This document shows, one piece after another, positions 1 to 8,137 of a stretch of DNA of 64,000 nucleotides (position 1 is the first letter of the stretch; every line of letters begins with the position of its first letter). The notes beneath the pieces were generated by a model. The model was not told the origin of the DNA. It was given only the letters and a program-made list of their open reading frames with translations, and searched no databases. Source of the DNA: Pseudomonas sp. PB106 (GTDB lineage Bacteria; Pseudomonadota; Gammaproteobacteria; Pseudomonadales; Pseudomonadaceae); contig NZ_RWIM01000015.1 of the NCBI RefSeq assembly GCF_009764645.1, positions 32,522-96,521 of the forward strand, given 5' to 3'. The position numbers were made by a program, and so were the translations under genes.

Positions 1-673
1 TGCCGTCGCCGCAAGCGCCGTCGGGGTTGCTGGTATAGAGGTAGACCTTGGCTGCACCGCCCGAGGCCAGAATCACGAAGCGCGCGCCGTAGGTGTCGAC
101 TTCGCCGGTTTTGCGATTGAGCACGTAAGCGCCGAGGCAGCGGTCGCCCTCAAGCCCCAGGCGTCTTTCGGTAATCAGATCAACGGCGACCCGCTGTTCC
201 AGCAGTTCGATGTTCGAACGCTCTTTGGCCTGGGCCAGCAAGGTCTTGAAAATGGCCGCGCCGGTGGCATCGGCAGCGTGGATGATGCGCCGATGGCTGT
301 GGCCACCTTCGCGGGTCAGATGGAATTCGAAACCGCCATCTTCAGTGCCGGACTGTTCGTCACGGGTGAACGGCACGCCTTGGTCGATCAGCCACTGGAT
401 GGCTTCACGGCTGTGCTCGACGGTGAAGCGCACGGCGTCTTCATGGCACAGGCCACCGCCGGCGTTCAGGGTGTCATCGACGTGAGATTCGACAGTGTCA
501 GTGTCATCCAGTACGGCAGCGACGCCGCCCTGGGCCCAAAAGGTCGAACCGTTGGCGAGATCGCCCTTGCTCAATACGGCAATGCGCAAATGACCTGGCA
601 GGGTCAGCGCGAGACTCAAACCGGCAGCACCGCTGCCTATGACCAGAACATCATGTTGGAATTGTTGGCTCAT
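1..673 (-). CDS. nadB: L-aspartate oxidase, 5' part only (cut by window edge)
   Basis: First enzyme of de novo NAD synthesis: it oxidises L-aspartate to iminoaspartate with FAD in the cytoplasm. About 224 N-terminal residues are present; the reading frame runs open off the left edge. The ATG at 671-673 is followed by MSQQFQHDVLVIGSGAAG, an FAD dinucleotide-binding GxGxxG motif at the very N-terminus, and further in by an STFWAQGGVA segment and a HSHRRI segment typical of the succinate dehydrogenase/NadB flavoprotein family. It is divergent from algU, which is the usual arrangement in Pseudomonas. The catalytic C-terminal half is outside the window. Confidence 0.93.
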   Translation of the reverse strand, partial: MSQQFQHDVLVIGSGAAGLSLALTLPGHLRIAVLSKGDLANGSTFWAQGGVAAVLDDTDTVESHVDDTLNAGGGLCHEDAVRFTVEHSREAIQWLIDQGVPFTRDEQSGTEDGGFEFHLTREGGHSHRRIIHAADATGAAIFKTLLAQAKERSNIELLEQRVAVDLITERRLGLEGDRCLGAYVLNRKTGEVDTYGARFVILASGGAAKVYLYTSNPDGACGDG

Positions 674-951
674 TACAGGATTCCGCTCAAAGCGACCCGG
701 GTCGGGGGTGGCGCAAGACAGCTGGATCGGCGAGTCAAGACAGCCACACAGCCCACTAGTATATAGAGGGGTAGGGCGGCACAATAGCCGACCACATATG
801 GCATTGTGAAACTACTGTGTCGGAAAAAACCGGGTGATTCGTCGGAAGGTTTTTTCGCCCGTTCAGGGAGAAGAGCACTGTATCGCGGCTGAAACAGCGT
901 TTTTCTACACGGTGTCGCCCAATGTCGGTGAGGTGCGGCTATAAATAATTG

Positions 952-980
952 GAACTTTTGCCAAAGGCCCAAGATCAATA
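952..980 (+). promoter_or_regulatory. AlgU/sigma-E-like promoter, distal
   Basis: GAACTT (952-957), a 17-base spacer, then TCAA (975-978). This fits the -35 of the AlgU/RpoE consensus (GAACTT-N16/17-TCTGA) perfectly but the -10 only partly. It lies about 250 bases before the algU start. Autoregulation of algU from more than one AlgU-dependent promoter is known in P. aeruginosa; assigning this site is inference. Confidence 0.5.
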
Positions 981-1145
981 GGTCGTGCCAGAAACAAGGG
1001 ACAGTATCGGCTTCAGTGCGGAATCTGTGGTTGGGTTCCTGCCGGCGAAACCGATAACAAGATTATTCGCGCAGCCGGTTTATCCCGCGCTGCGTTTTTC
1101 GTGCGTGCCAAATCAGAGCCCGCAGGAAACTTGCTTGGAGGGGGA

Positions 1146-1172
1146 GAACTTTTGCGAAAAGCCCGAGTCTAT
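1146..1172 (+). promoter_or_regulatory. AlgU/sigma-E-like promoter, proximal
   Basis: GAACTT (1146-1151), a 16-base spacer, then TCTA (1168-1171), close to the AlgU/RpoE consensus. It lies about 60 bases before the algU ATG, so the transcript would have a short leader containing a GAGG-type ribosome binding site (1221-1226). This is the best candidate for the autoregulated algU promoter. Confidence 0.62.
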
Positions 1173-1231
1173 GTTTGCAAGTCTGGTCGTTTAGTTATGC
1201 AAGTCTCCTCCGGGCTTATCGAGGAGTGTTC

Positions 1232-1813
1232 ATGCTAACCCAGGAAGAGGATCAGCAGCTGGTCGAGCGCGTTCAACGCGGCGACAAGCGAGCTTTCGAT
1301 CTGTTGGTGCTGAAGTATCAGCACAAGATTCTCGGGTTGATCGTGCGTTTCGTGCACGACACCCATGAAGCCCAGGACGTGGCTCAGGAAGCCTTTATCA
1401 AGGCGTATCGAGCACTTGGAAACTTTCGCGGCGATAGTGCGTTTTATACGTGGCTGTACCGTATTGCCATTAACACGGCAAAGAACTACCTGGTTTCCCG
1501 CGGCCGTCGGCCGCCGGACAGTGATGTAAGTTCAGAAGATGCAGAGTTCTACGACGGCGATCACGGCCTCAAGGATCTCGAATCACCAGAACGTGCACTG
1601 CTGCGGGATGAGATCGAAGGCACCGTCCATCGAACCATCCAGCAACTGCCAGAGGATTTGCGTACGGCGTTAACTTTACGTGAATTCGATGGTCTGAGTT
1701 ACGAGGACATTGCGAGCGTCATGCAGTGTCCGGTGGGTACCGTGCGCTCCCGGATTTTCCGCGCTCGGGAGGCCATCGATAAAGCCCTGCAGCCGTTGTT
1801 GCAGGAAAACTGA
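1232..1813 (+). CDS. algU: RNA polymerase ECF sigma factor AlgU (RpoE)
   Basis: The 193-residue extracytoplasmic-stress sigma factor directs RNA polymerase to GAACTT-type promoters, including alginate and envelope-maintenance genes. Region 2 covers roughly residues 20-90 (DTHEAQDVAQEAFIKAYRAL, then FYTWLYRIAINTAKN), and region 4 roughly residues 130-180 (QQLPEDLRTALTLREFDGLS, then GTVRSRIFRAREAI). The ATG at 1232 follows GAGGAG by a normal distance and gives exactly the length usual for AlgU; a longer frame upstream lacks homology. It is first in an operon with mucA, mucB and mucD, whose products restrain it. Identification is firm. Confidence 0.97.
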   Translation: MLTQEEDQQLVERVQRGDKRAFDLLVLKYQHKILGLIVRFVHDTHEAQDVAQEAFIKAYRALGNFRGDSAFYTWLYRIAINTAKNYLVSRGRRPPDSDVSSEDAEFYDGDHGLKDLESPERALLRDEIEGTVHRTIQQLPEDLRTALTLREFDGLSYEDIASVMQCPVGTVRSRIFRAREAIDKALQPLLQEN

Positions 1814-1843
1814 GACAGCGGCGACAGCCAAGAGAGGAACGCC

Positions 1844-2431
1844 ATGAGTCGTGAAGCCCTGCAGGAATCGCTGTCCGCAGTGATGGATAACGAAGCGGAC
1901 GAACTGGAATTGCGTCGAGTGCTCAGCGCACTGGATGATGTTGATACCCGTGAGACCTGGGCTCGTTACCAGATCGCTCGGGCAGCCATGCACAAGGATC
2001 TGCTGCTGCCACGTCTGGATATCGCTGCGGCAGTATCTGCTGCACTGGAAGACGAAACAGCGCCAGCCAAAGTATCGCGCAGCCCATGGCGTAACCTTGG
2101 CCGTCTGGCTGTAGCAGCGTCGGTGACTGTTGCCGTTCTGGCCGGTGTCCGCCTGTACAACCAGGACGAGATCGCTGGTGTTGAACTGGCTCAGCAAACC
2201 AACCAGCCTACTTTGGCCACACCACAGGTCAAAGGTCCGGCTGTTCTGGCAGGCTATAGTGAGAGTTCGGAAGCCACTGGCCCTATGGCCAACGGCGTAC
2301 TGCAAGGTCAACCAGGCTGGCACGATCAGCGTCTGCCAGGTTACTTGCGCCAACATGCTCAACAGGCTGCACTGAAAGGTACTGAAAGCGCGCTGCCATA
2401 CGCACGTGCAGCAAGCCTGGAAAACCGCTAA
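1844..2431 (+). CDS. mucA: Anti-sigma factor MucA
   Basis: Inner-membrane anti-sigma factor that holds AlgU until regulated proteolysis releases it. The 195-residue protein has an RseA-type cytoplasmic domain (residues 1-75, starting MSREALQESLSAVMDNEADE), one transmembrane segment at about 87-104, and a periplasmic tail that would be cut by the AlgW protease and bound by MucB. It starts 30 bases after algU and is preceded by AGAGGAACGCC. Full length, with no sign of the truncating mutations found in mucoid isolates. Confidence 0.96.
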   Translation: MSREALQESLSAVMDNEADELELRRVLSALDDVDTRETWARYQIARAAMHKDLLLPRLDIAAAVSAALEDETAPAKVSRSPWRNLGRLAVAASVTVAVLAGVRLYNQDEIAGVELAQQTNQPTLATPQVKGPAVLAGYSESSEATGPMANGVLQGQPGWHDQRLPGYLRQHAQQAALKGTESALPYARAASLENR

Positions 2432-2439
2432 GGAGGATC

Positions 2440-3405
2440 ATGCGCGCCATACCTCTACTTTCGCTTCTGCTCAGTGGCTGGTTCATTGTTCCAGCCCACG
2501 CCGACGAGGCCCAAGACTGGTTGATCCGTCTGGGCCAGGCCGAGCAGCAGCAAAGCTTTCACGGCACCTTCGTTTACGAGCGTAACGGTAGTTTTTCTAC
2601 CCACAACATCTGGCATCGTGTCCAGAATGGCGAGGTCCGCGAGCGTTTACTCCAGCTCGACGGTTCGGCACAGGAAGTCGTGCGCATTGATGGGCATACT
2701 CAATGCGTCAGTGGCACTCTGATTGCCGGGCTAGGGGATTCTCCCAACTCTGCCGCTCGTCCTCTCGATCCCAAAAAGCTGAAAAATTGGTATGACCTTG
2801 CCGTCATTGGCAATTCGCGTGTGGCCGGGCGTGATGCGGTGATCGTATCGCTGACGCCGCGTGATCAGCACCGGTATGGTTTCGAACTGCATTTGGACAA
2901 ACAGACCGGTCTGCCCTTGAAGTCGTTGCTGTTGAATGACAAAGGGCAGTTGCTCGAACGTTTCCAGTTCACCAGTCTCGATACCGATGAAGTTCCTTCT
3001 GACAAGGATCTGCTGGCCGATGCCGACTGCAAGCCCATCACGCTTGATAGTGACAAGGCTTCTGCGGTGAAGACGGCTCAGGTCTGGCATTCGGACTGGC
3101 TGCCGCCGGGTTTCGAACTGACCAGCAGCACTTCGCACAAAGACCCGGAAACCAAGACTCAGGTCAACAGCCTGATGTACGACGATGGTTTGGCACGTTT
3201 CTCGGTTTTCCTGGAGCCGCTGAACGGGGCAACCGTTACCGATACACGGACGCAGCTGGGTCCGACCGTCGCTGTTTCACGTCGTCTGACCACGCCGCAA
3301 GGTGAAATGATGGTGACCGTAGTCGGCGAAATTCCGATCGGTACCGCCGAGCGAATTGCCTTGTCCATGCGCAACAACGATGGCGCTGCAACCAGCAAGC
3401 AGTGA
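2440..3405 (+). CDS. mucB: Sigma-factor regulatory protein MucB (RseB)
   Basis: Periplasmic protein that binds the MucA tail and shields it from proteolysis; it senses mislocalised LPS or lipoprotein in the RseB family. The 321 residues start with a signal peptide (cleavage likely after VPAHA, residue about 21), followed by the large LolA-like RseB domain (EAQDWLIRLGQAEQQQSFHG, then the FVYERNG segment) and the smaller C-terminal domain. The start is 8 bases after mucA, with AAGGAGG overlapping the mucA stop codon, so the two are coupled. Confidence 0.95.
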   Translation: MRAIPLLSLLLSGWFIVPAHADEAQDWLIRLGQAEQQQSFHGTFVYERNGSFSTHNIWHRVQNGEVRERLLQLDGSAQEVVRIDGHTQCVSGTLIAGLGDSPNSAARPLDPKKLKNWYDLAVIGNSRVAGRDAVIVSLTPRDQHRYGFELHLDKQTGLPLKSLLLNDKGQLLERFQFTSLDTDEVPSDKDLLADADCKPITLDSDKASAVKTAQVWHSDWLPPGFELTSSTSHKDPETKTQVNSLMYDDGLARFSVFLEPLNGATVTDTRTQLGPTVAVSRRLTTPQGEMMVTVVGEIPIGTAERIALSMRNNDGAATSKQ

Positions 3406-3615
3406 GCTGATTTCAGTCATTTCCACCTCTTATTAGAGACGTAGATGAAATGTTTGCTGAGCATTTTCATTTGCAAATCCCCCGAAAATTTTTTATAGGT
3501 CAGAGCCTCACGGCTCTGGCCTTGTTTGTTGTTCCCGGAACAAAAATGCCGGTCGGTGGTTTCCGGTGTTCCTTGCTCCATATCGCTTAACCCTGCTCGT
3601 CGTAACGGGAGCTGT
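3406..3615. other. mucB-mucD gap where mucC is missing, with a hairpin
   Basis: In P. aeruginosa mucC lies between mucB and mucD. Here the 210 bases contain no ORF resembling it. A perfect 7-bp stem CAGAGCC-TCAC-GGCTCTG lies at 3501-3518, followed by a T-rich but interrupted stretch, and a GTTCCCGGAAC palindrome at about 3532. The stem could attenuate transcription into mucD or mark RNA processing; it is not a strong terminator. Confidence 0.55.
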
Positions 3616-5046
3616 ATGTCGATACCTAGCTTGAAGTCTTATCTCTCCATCTTCGCCACTGTGCTGCTGCTCGGTCAGGCGATTCCTGCTGCGCAAGCAG
3701 CCGATCTGCCTGATTTCACCCAACTGGTCGAGCAAGCCTCACCTGCGGTCGTGAACATCAGTACCACGCAGAAGCTGCCGGATCGCAAAGTGAATCAGCA
3801 GATGCCTGATCTCGAAGGTTTGCCGCCGATGCTGCGCGAGTTCTTCGAGCGCGGCATGCCGCCTCAACAGCGCTCCCCACGCGGCGATCGTCAGCGTGAA
3901 GCGCAATCGCTGGGTTCGGGCTTCATCATTTCCCCGGACGGTTACATCCTCACCAATAACCATGTGATTGCCGATGCCGACGAAATCCTCGTTCGCCTGG
4001 CAGATCGCAGTGAAATGAAAGCCAAGCTGATCGGCACTGATCCGCGTTCCGACGTTGCGCTGTTGAAAATCGAAGGCAAGGATCTGCCGGTGCTCAAGCT
4101 CGGCAAATCCCAGGACCTGAAAGCCGGCCAGTGGGTCGTCGCGATCGGTTCGCCATTTGGCTTTGATCACACGGTGACTCAAGGCATCGTCAGTGCCGTC
4201 GGTCGTAGCCTGCCGAACGAAAACTACGTGCCGTTCATCCAGACCGACGTGCCGATCAATCCGGGCAACTCCGGTGGTCCGCTGTTCAACCTGAACGGTG
4301 AAGTGGTCGGCATCAACTCGCAGATATACACCCGTTCCGGTGGCTTCATGGGCGTGTCGTTCGCGATTCCGATCGACGTGGCGATGGACGTATCCAATCA
4401 ACTGAAGAGCGGCGGCAAAGTCAGCCGTGGCTGGCTGGGCGTGGTGATCCAGGAAGTGAACAAGGATCTGGCCGAGTCGTTTGGTCTGGACAAACCAGCC
4501 GGTGCGCTGGTGGCGCAGATTCAGGATGACGGTCCTGCTGCCAAGGGCGGTCTACAAGTCGGCGACGTGATCCTGAGCATGAATGGCCAGCCGATCGTTA
4601 TGTCTGCTGACCTGCCGCATCTGGTCGGTGCACTCAAGGCTGGCGCCAAAGCCAATCTGGAAGTGATTCGTGAAGGCAAGCGCAAGAACGTCGAACTGAC
4701 GGTTGGCGCGATCCCGGACGAAGACAAAGAGTTGGATGCACTGCCGAAGTCCGGCGCGGAGAGCACCAGTAATCGCCTCGGTGTTTCGGTGAGCGAGCTG
4801 ACCGCCGAGCAGAAGAAAACCTACGACCTCAAAGGTGGTGTGGTGATCAAGGAAGTGCAGGACGGTCCGGCAGCACTGATCGGTCTGCAGCCAGGTGATG
4901 TGATCACACACCTGAACAACCAGGCCATCGGTTCCACCAAGGAGTTCGGTGAAATCGCCAAGGCGCTGCCGAAGAACCGTTCGGTGTCGATGCGCGTTCT
5001 GCGTCAAGGCCGTGCCAGCTTCATCACCTTCAAACTGGCTGAATAA
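3616..5046 (+). CDS. mucD: Periplasmic serine protease MucD (DegP/HtrA family)
   Basis: Periplasmic HtrA-type protease/chaperone that removes misfolded envelope proteins and indirectly dampens AlgU. The ATG at 3616 (GGGAG upstream) gives 476 residues with a signal peptide ending near AAQAA (residue 29). The open frame begins earlier, but only this start gives a leader peptide. The trypsin-like domain carries the triad His116 (TNNHVIAD), Asp146 (RSDVALL) and Ser219 (NPGNSGGPLF). Two PDZ domains follow at about 275-365 and 385-470. It is the last gene of the algU operon; a strong terminator follows. Confidence 0.96.
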   Translation: MSIPSLKSYLSIFATVLLLGQAIPAAQAADLPDFTQLVEQASPAVVNISTTQKLPDRKVNQQMPDLEGLPPMLREFFERGMPPQQRSPRGDRQREAQSLGSGFIISPDGYILTNNHVIADADEILVRLADRSEMKAKLIGTDPRSDVALLKIEGKDLPVLKLGKSQDLKAGQWVVAIGSPFGFDHTVTQGIVSAVGRSLPNENYVPFIQTDVPINPGNSGGPLFNLNGEVVGINSQIYTRSGGFMGVSFAIPIDVAMDVSNQLKSGGKVSRGWLGVVIQEVNKDLAESFGLDKPAGALVAQIQDDGPAAKGGLQVGDVILSMNGQPIVMSADLPHLVGALKAGAKANLEVIREGKRKNVELTVGAIPDEDKELDALPKSGAESTSNRLGVSVSELTAEQKKTYDLKGGVVIKEVQDGPAALIGLQPGDVITHLNNQAIGSTKEFGEIAKALPKNRSVSMRVLRQGRASFITFKLAE

Positions 5047-5065
5047 TCCAGCGGTAGGGTAAAAA

Positions 5066-5095
5066 GAAACCGCCTCGAATGAGGCGGTTTTTTAT
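5066..5095. terminator. Rho-independent terminator, bidirectional
   Basis: Stem AACCGCCTC / GAGGCGGTT (5068-5076 / 5081-5089) with a GAAT loop and a T6 run on the plus strand; the A-rich left flank lets it work for the convergent bepA-like gene too. Confidence 0.9.
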
Positions 5096-5125
5096 GCCTG
5101 AAGCTTTTCCAGCGCCAATAAAAAC

Positions 5126-6559
5126 TTAGCCCATCATGTCCTTGATCATGCGTTCCTGCTCCATCAGTTCACGCTGACGGGCATCGATCCGCGAGGACAG
5201 CGGGAAGTTGCTGCCAGCCTTGCGCTTGGCAAAATCGAGCTGCTGAATCGCCTGACGATAATCGCCAACCAGCGCGAAGTATTCGGCACGCGCCTGATGC
5301 AGACCGATAATGTTCCCCGACAAGCCACGCGTCTCGGCGACCTGATACCAGACGTCCGGATCATCCGGGCGTGATTTGAGCAAACCTTCCAGCGCCTTCT
5401 CGGCATCGGCGGCGCGATTCTGTTTGAGCAACAGATCGACGCGCACCTGATTCAGCGGATAGTTGCCGGGATACTGTGCGAGCATCCGGTCTACCCGCGA
5501 CTGCGCATCAGGCAGGCGATTATTGGTGATGTCGAGATCGACCTGGGCGAGGTTATAGATGATTTCGTTCGGTGAGGTCGCCAGCAATTGCTTGAGGTTC
5601 TCGCGCGCCTCGTTCAACTGTCCGCCCTTGATTTGCGCAATCGCCAGCCCGTAACGCGCCACGTCATTCTTCGGGTTTTCATCCAGTTGTGCACGGAAGC
5701 GCTTGGCGCCCAGGCCTGGGGTTTCTTCGTAGATCAGTTGCACACGTGCGCGAATCAGTTGATAGCGCTTGGAGTCTTCGATACCGCCCGGTTTGGCTTG
5801 TTCGGCGCGGTTGCGGGTGTCGGCAATACGCGATTCGGTCACCGGGTGAGTCAACAGAAATTCCGGCGGCTTGGCGTCGAAACGATACTGACGCATCAGG
5901 CGTTCGAACATCGTCGGCATCGAGCGCGGATCGTATCCGGCCTTTTCCAGATTGAGGATGCCGATGCGGTCGGCTTCCTGTTCGTTTTGGCGGGAGAAGG
6001 TTCGTTGTGACTGAATGGCCGCAGCCTGAGTCCCGGCAATGGTCGCGATCCCGGCATCACCGCCACCGGCCGCAGCAATGACGATCCCGGCCAGCAACGC
6101 GGCCATCATCGGCACCTGCATGCGCTGCGAAGCCTCTACGCCACGAGCAAAGTGGCGTTGCGACAAGTGAGCCAATTCGTGTGCCAGTACCGAAGCGTAT
6201 TCGCCCTCAGTTTGTGCGTTGAGGAACAGACCGCCGTTGACCCCAACCACCCCGCCCGGTGCCGCGAAGGCGTTGAGCTGCGGGCTGTTGATCAGGATGA
6301 ACTCAAGGCGCCGGTCAGTGACCTGGCTGGTTTCGACCAGCTTATAAACGCTGGACTCGACGTAGTCCTTGAGCTGCGGATCATTGAGTTGTGAGACCTG
6401 GCTGCGCAACATGGCCAACCAGGCACGACCGAGCTGATATTCCTGTTGCGGCGAGACAATGGCAGAACTGGCGTCGCCAAGTGACGGCAGATCGTCGGCA
6501 AAGCCCGGTGAGGCGAGCAGGCAAGCGAGCGTCAGCAGGGTAGGGCGCAGAAAAGTCAT
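5126..6559 (-). CDS. bepA: M48 family metalloprotease with TPR repeats, BepA-like
   Basis: Periplasmic zinc protease/chaperone that in E. coli (BepA/YfgC) promotes outer-membrane protein and LptD assembly and degrades stalled intermediates. The ATG at 6559 (residue 8 of the longest frame) gives a 477-residue protein with a signal peptide ending PGFA. The zinc motif is HELAH (His127, Glu128, His131), with a downstream EADRIG glutamate ligand near residue 195. The C-terminal half is helical, with TPR-like repeats (RYGLAIAQIKGGQLNEA and similar). It converges on mucD and diverges from the tusA-like gene. Confidence 0.88.
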   Translation of the reverse strand: MTFLRPTLLTLACLLASPGFADDLPSLGDASSAIVSPQQEYQLGRAWLAMLRSQVSQLNDPQLKDYVESSVYKLVETSQVTDRRLEFILINSPQLNAFAAPGGVVGVNGGLFLNAQTEGEYASVLAHELAHLSQRHFARGVEASQRMQVPMMAALLAGIVIAAAGGGDAGIATIAGTQAAAIQSQRTFSRQNEQEADRIGILNLEKAGYDPRSMPTMFERLMRQYRFDAKPPEFLLTHPVTESRIADTRNRAEQAKPGGIEDSKRYQLIRARVQLIYEETPGLGAKRFRAQLDENPKNDVARYGLAIAQIKGGQLNEARENLKQLLATSPNEIIYNLAQVDLDITNNRLPDAQSRVDRMLAQYPGNYPLNQVRVDLLLKQNRAADAEKALEGLLKSRPDDPDVWYQVAETRGLSGNIIGLHQARAEYFALVGDYRQAIQQLDFAKRKAGSNFPLSSRIDARQRELMEQERMIKDMMG

Positions 6560-6657
6560 GCACAAAGCCTTAGAAGACAAAGACCTTACTGTAGCCGGAC
6601 ACCGGGCTTGCGACCAGATATTCTAGGCAGCTCGATGACCCGAACCGGAGTGACGCA

Positions 6658-6897
6658 ATGACTGACGCTGTAGCCCATGACGTTGAACTGGACGCCAGTG
6701 GCCTGAATTGTCCGTTGCCATTGCTCAAGGCAAAAATGGAGCTGAACAAACTCCAAAGCGGCGCGGTACTCAAGGTGATCGCCACGGATGCCGGCTCTCA
6801 ACGCGACTTCCGCACCTTTGCCAAATTGGCCGGTCATACGCTGCTGCTCGAAGAAGACGAGGCGGGCGTTTACCGTTACTGGTTGAAAAAAGCCTGA
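6658..6897 (+). CDS. TusA-family sulfurtransferase-like protein
   Basis: The 79-residue protein has the TusA/SirA two-layer fold signature LDASGLNCPLPLLKAKMEL, with the CPxP cysteine at position 18, which carries persulfide sulfur in this family. The P. aeruginosa protein at the same place in this gene order (PA1006, from memory) is needed for molybdenum cofactor function and nitrate respiration, so a role in sulfur delivery to cofactor synthesis is more likely than tRNA thiolation. The ATG at 6658 is preceded by a CCGGAGTGACGCA ribosome binding region. It is probably cotranscribed with the downstream transporter (32-base gap). Confidence 0.85.
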   Translation: MTDAVAHDVELDASGLNCPLPLLKAKMELNKLQSGAVLKVIATDAGSQRDFRTFAKLAGHTLLLEEDEAGVYRYWLKKA

Positions 6898-6929
6898 GAA
6901 CTGCAGCGTACAAAACCTAAGGATTATTG

Positions 6930-8000
6930 ATGTTCAAAGTGTTACGCGACTGGATTCAGCGCTACTTCTCCGATGAAGAAGCGGTGGTGCTGGCAGTGCT
7001 GCTAATTCTTGCCTTTACCGCCGTTTTAACGCTCGGCGGCATGCTTGCGCCGGTGCTGGCAGGGATGGTGCTGGCCTACCTGATGCAAGGATTAGTCGTC
7101 ACCCTCGAACGCCTGCGGGTGCCGGGTGGAGCGGCGGTTGGGTTGGTGTTTGCGCTGTTCATGGGCGTGTTGCTGCTGTTTATCGTTGTGGTGCTGCCGT
7201 TGCTCTGGCACCAGTTGATCACGCTGTTCAACGAACTGCCGGGCATGCTCGCCAAGTGGCAATCGCTGCTGTTATTGCTGCCGGAGCGTTATCCGCATCT
7301 GGTCTCTGACGAGCAAGTGCTGCAAGCCATCGAGGCGGCGCGCGGCGAGATTGGCAAGTTCGGCCAGTGGGCACTGACGTTTTCGCTGTCGAGTCTGCCG
7401 CTGCTGGTCAACATCATGATCTATCTGGTGTTGGTGCCGATTCTGGTGTTCTTCTTCCTCAAGGATCGGGCGATGATCGGCCGGTGGGTGCGGGGTTACC
7501 TGCCGCGTGAACGTGCGCTAATCACCCGTGTCGCGCAGGAAATGAACCGGCAGATCGCCAATTACATTCGTGGCAAAGTCATCGAAATCGTGATTTGTGG
7601 TGGCGTGACCTACATCGCGTTTGTTGCGCTCGGGCTCAACTACGCGGCGTTGCTCGCATTGTTGGTCGGCGTGTCGGTGGTGGTGCCGTATGTCGGGGCT
7701 GTGGTGGTGACCGTACCGGTGCTGCTGATTGCACTGTTCCAGTGGGGCTGGAGTGATCAGTTCATCTATCTGATGGCGGTCTACGGGATCATCCAGACAC
7801 TGGATGGCAACGTGCTGGTGCCGCTGCTGTTCTCGGAGGCAGTCAACCTGCACCCGGTGGCAATCATCTGTGCGGTGCTGTTGTTCGGCGGGTTGTGGGG
7901 ATTTTGGGGGGTGTTCTTCGCGATCCCGCTGGCGACGCTGTTCAAGGCTGTGCTGGATGCTTGGCCGCGCCAAGAGCCGGCGGTGGCGCCTTTGCTATAG
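6930..8000 (+). CDS. AI-2E family transporter (PerM/YhhT-like permease)
   Basis: The 356-residue inner-membrane protein has about eight hydrophobic segments and the family pattern VVPYVGAVVVTVPVLLIAL near residue 250 and a C-terminal NVLVPLLFSEAVNLHPVAII block. Members of this family include putative quorum-signal exporters and sodium/proton antiporters; the substrate cannot be read from the sequence. The ATG at 6930 has AAGGAT just upstream and is preferred to the in-frame TTG one codon earlier. Confidence 0.85.
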   Translation: MFKVLRDWIQRYFSDEEAVVLAVLLILAFTAVLTLGGMLAPVLAGMVLAYLMQGLVVTLERLRVPGGAAVGLVFALFMGVLLLFIVVVLPLLWHQLITLFNELPGMLAKWQSLLLLLPERYPHLVSDEQVLQAIEAARGEIGKFGQWALTFSLSSLPLLVNIMIYLVLVPILVFFFLKDRAMIGRWVRGYLPRERALITRVAQEMNRQIANYIRGKVIEIVICGGVTYIAFVALGLNYAALLALLVGVSVVVPYVGAVVVTVPVLLIALFQWGWSDQFIYLMAVYGIIQTLDGNVLVPLLFSEAVNLHPVAIICAVLLFGGLWGFWGVFFAIPLATLFKAVLDAWPRQEPAVAPLL

Positions 8001-8038
8001 CGATTATATCCGGATGCTCTCGGTGAGGCAGAGGGCCT

Positions 8039-8111
8039 CATCGCTGGCAAGCCAGCTCCCACAGGGTTTTCGGTGCACACAAACCTTGTGGGAGCTGGCT
8101 TGCCAGCGATG
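8039..8111. repeat. REP-type inverted pair
   Basis: Perfect 25-base arms (8039-8063 and 8087-8111) of the CATCGCTGGCAAGCCAGCTC type around a 23-base loop, between convergent genes. It may also act as a 3' RNA end structure. Confidence 0.9.
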
Positions 8112-8137
8112 GCGTCAGAGAAGACACCAGAGAAACA

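Larger units (their letters stand above)
674..1231. other. nadB-algU divergent intergenic region
   Basis: This 558-base region holds no convincing gene. It must carry the nadB promoter (reverse strand) and the algU promoters. Two AlgU-type promoter matches, at 952 and 1146, are listed separately. Short ORFs here (for example 985-1194) have no ribosome binding site or recognisable protein character and are not called. Confidence 0.7.

Noticed and set aside
985..1194. Short ORF in the nadB-algU region
   Set aside because: No ribosome binding site or homology; overlaps the AlgU promoter elements.
8039..8111. CRISPR array
   Set aside because: Repeats are inverted pairs, not direct repeats with regular spacers, and no cas gene is present anywhere in the window.
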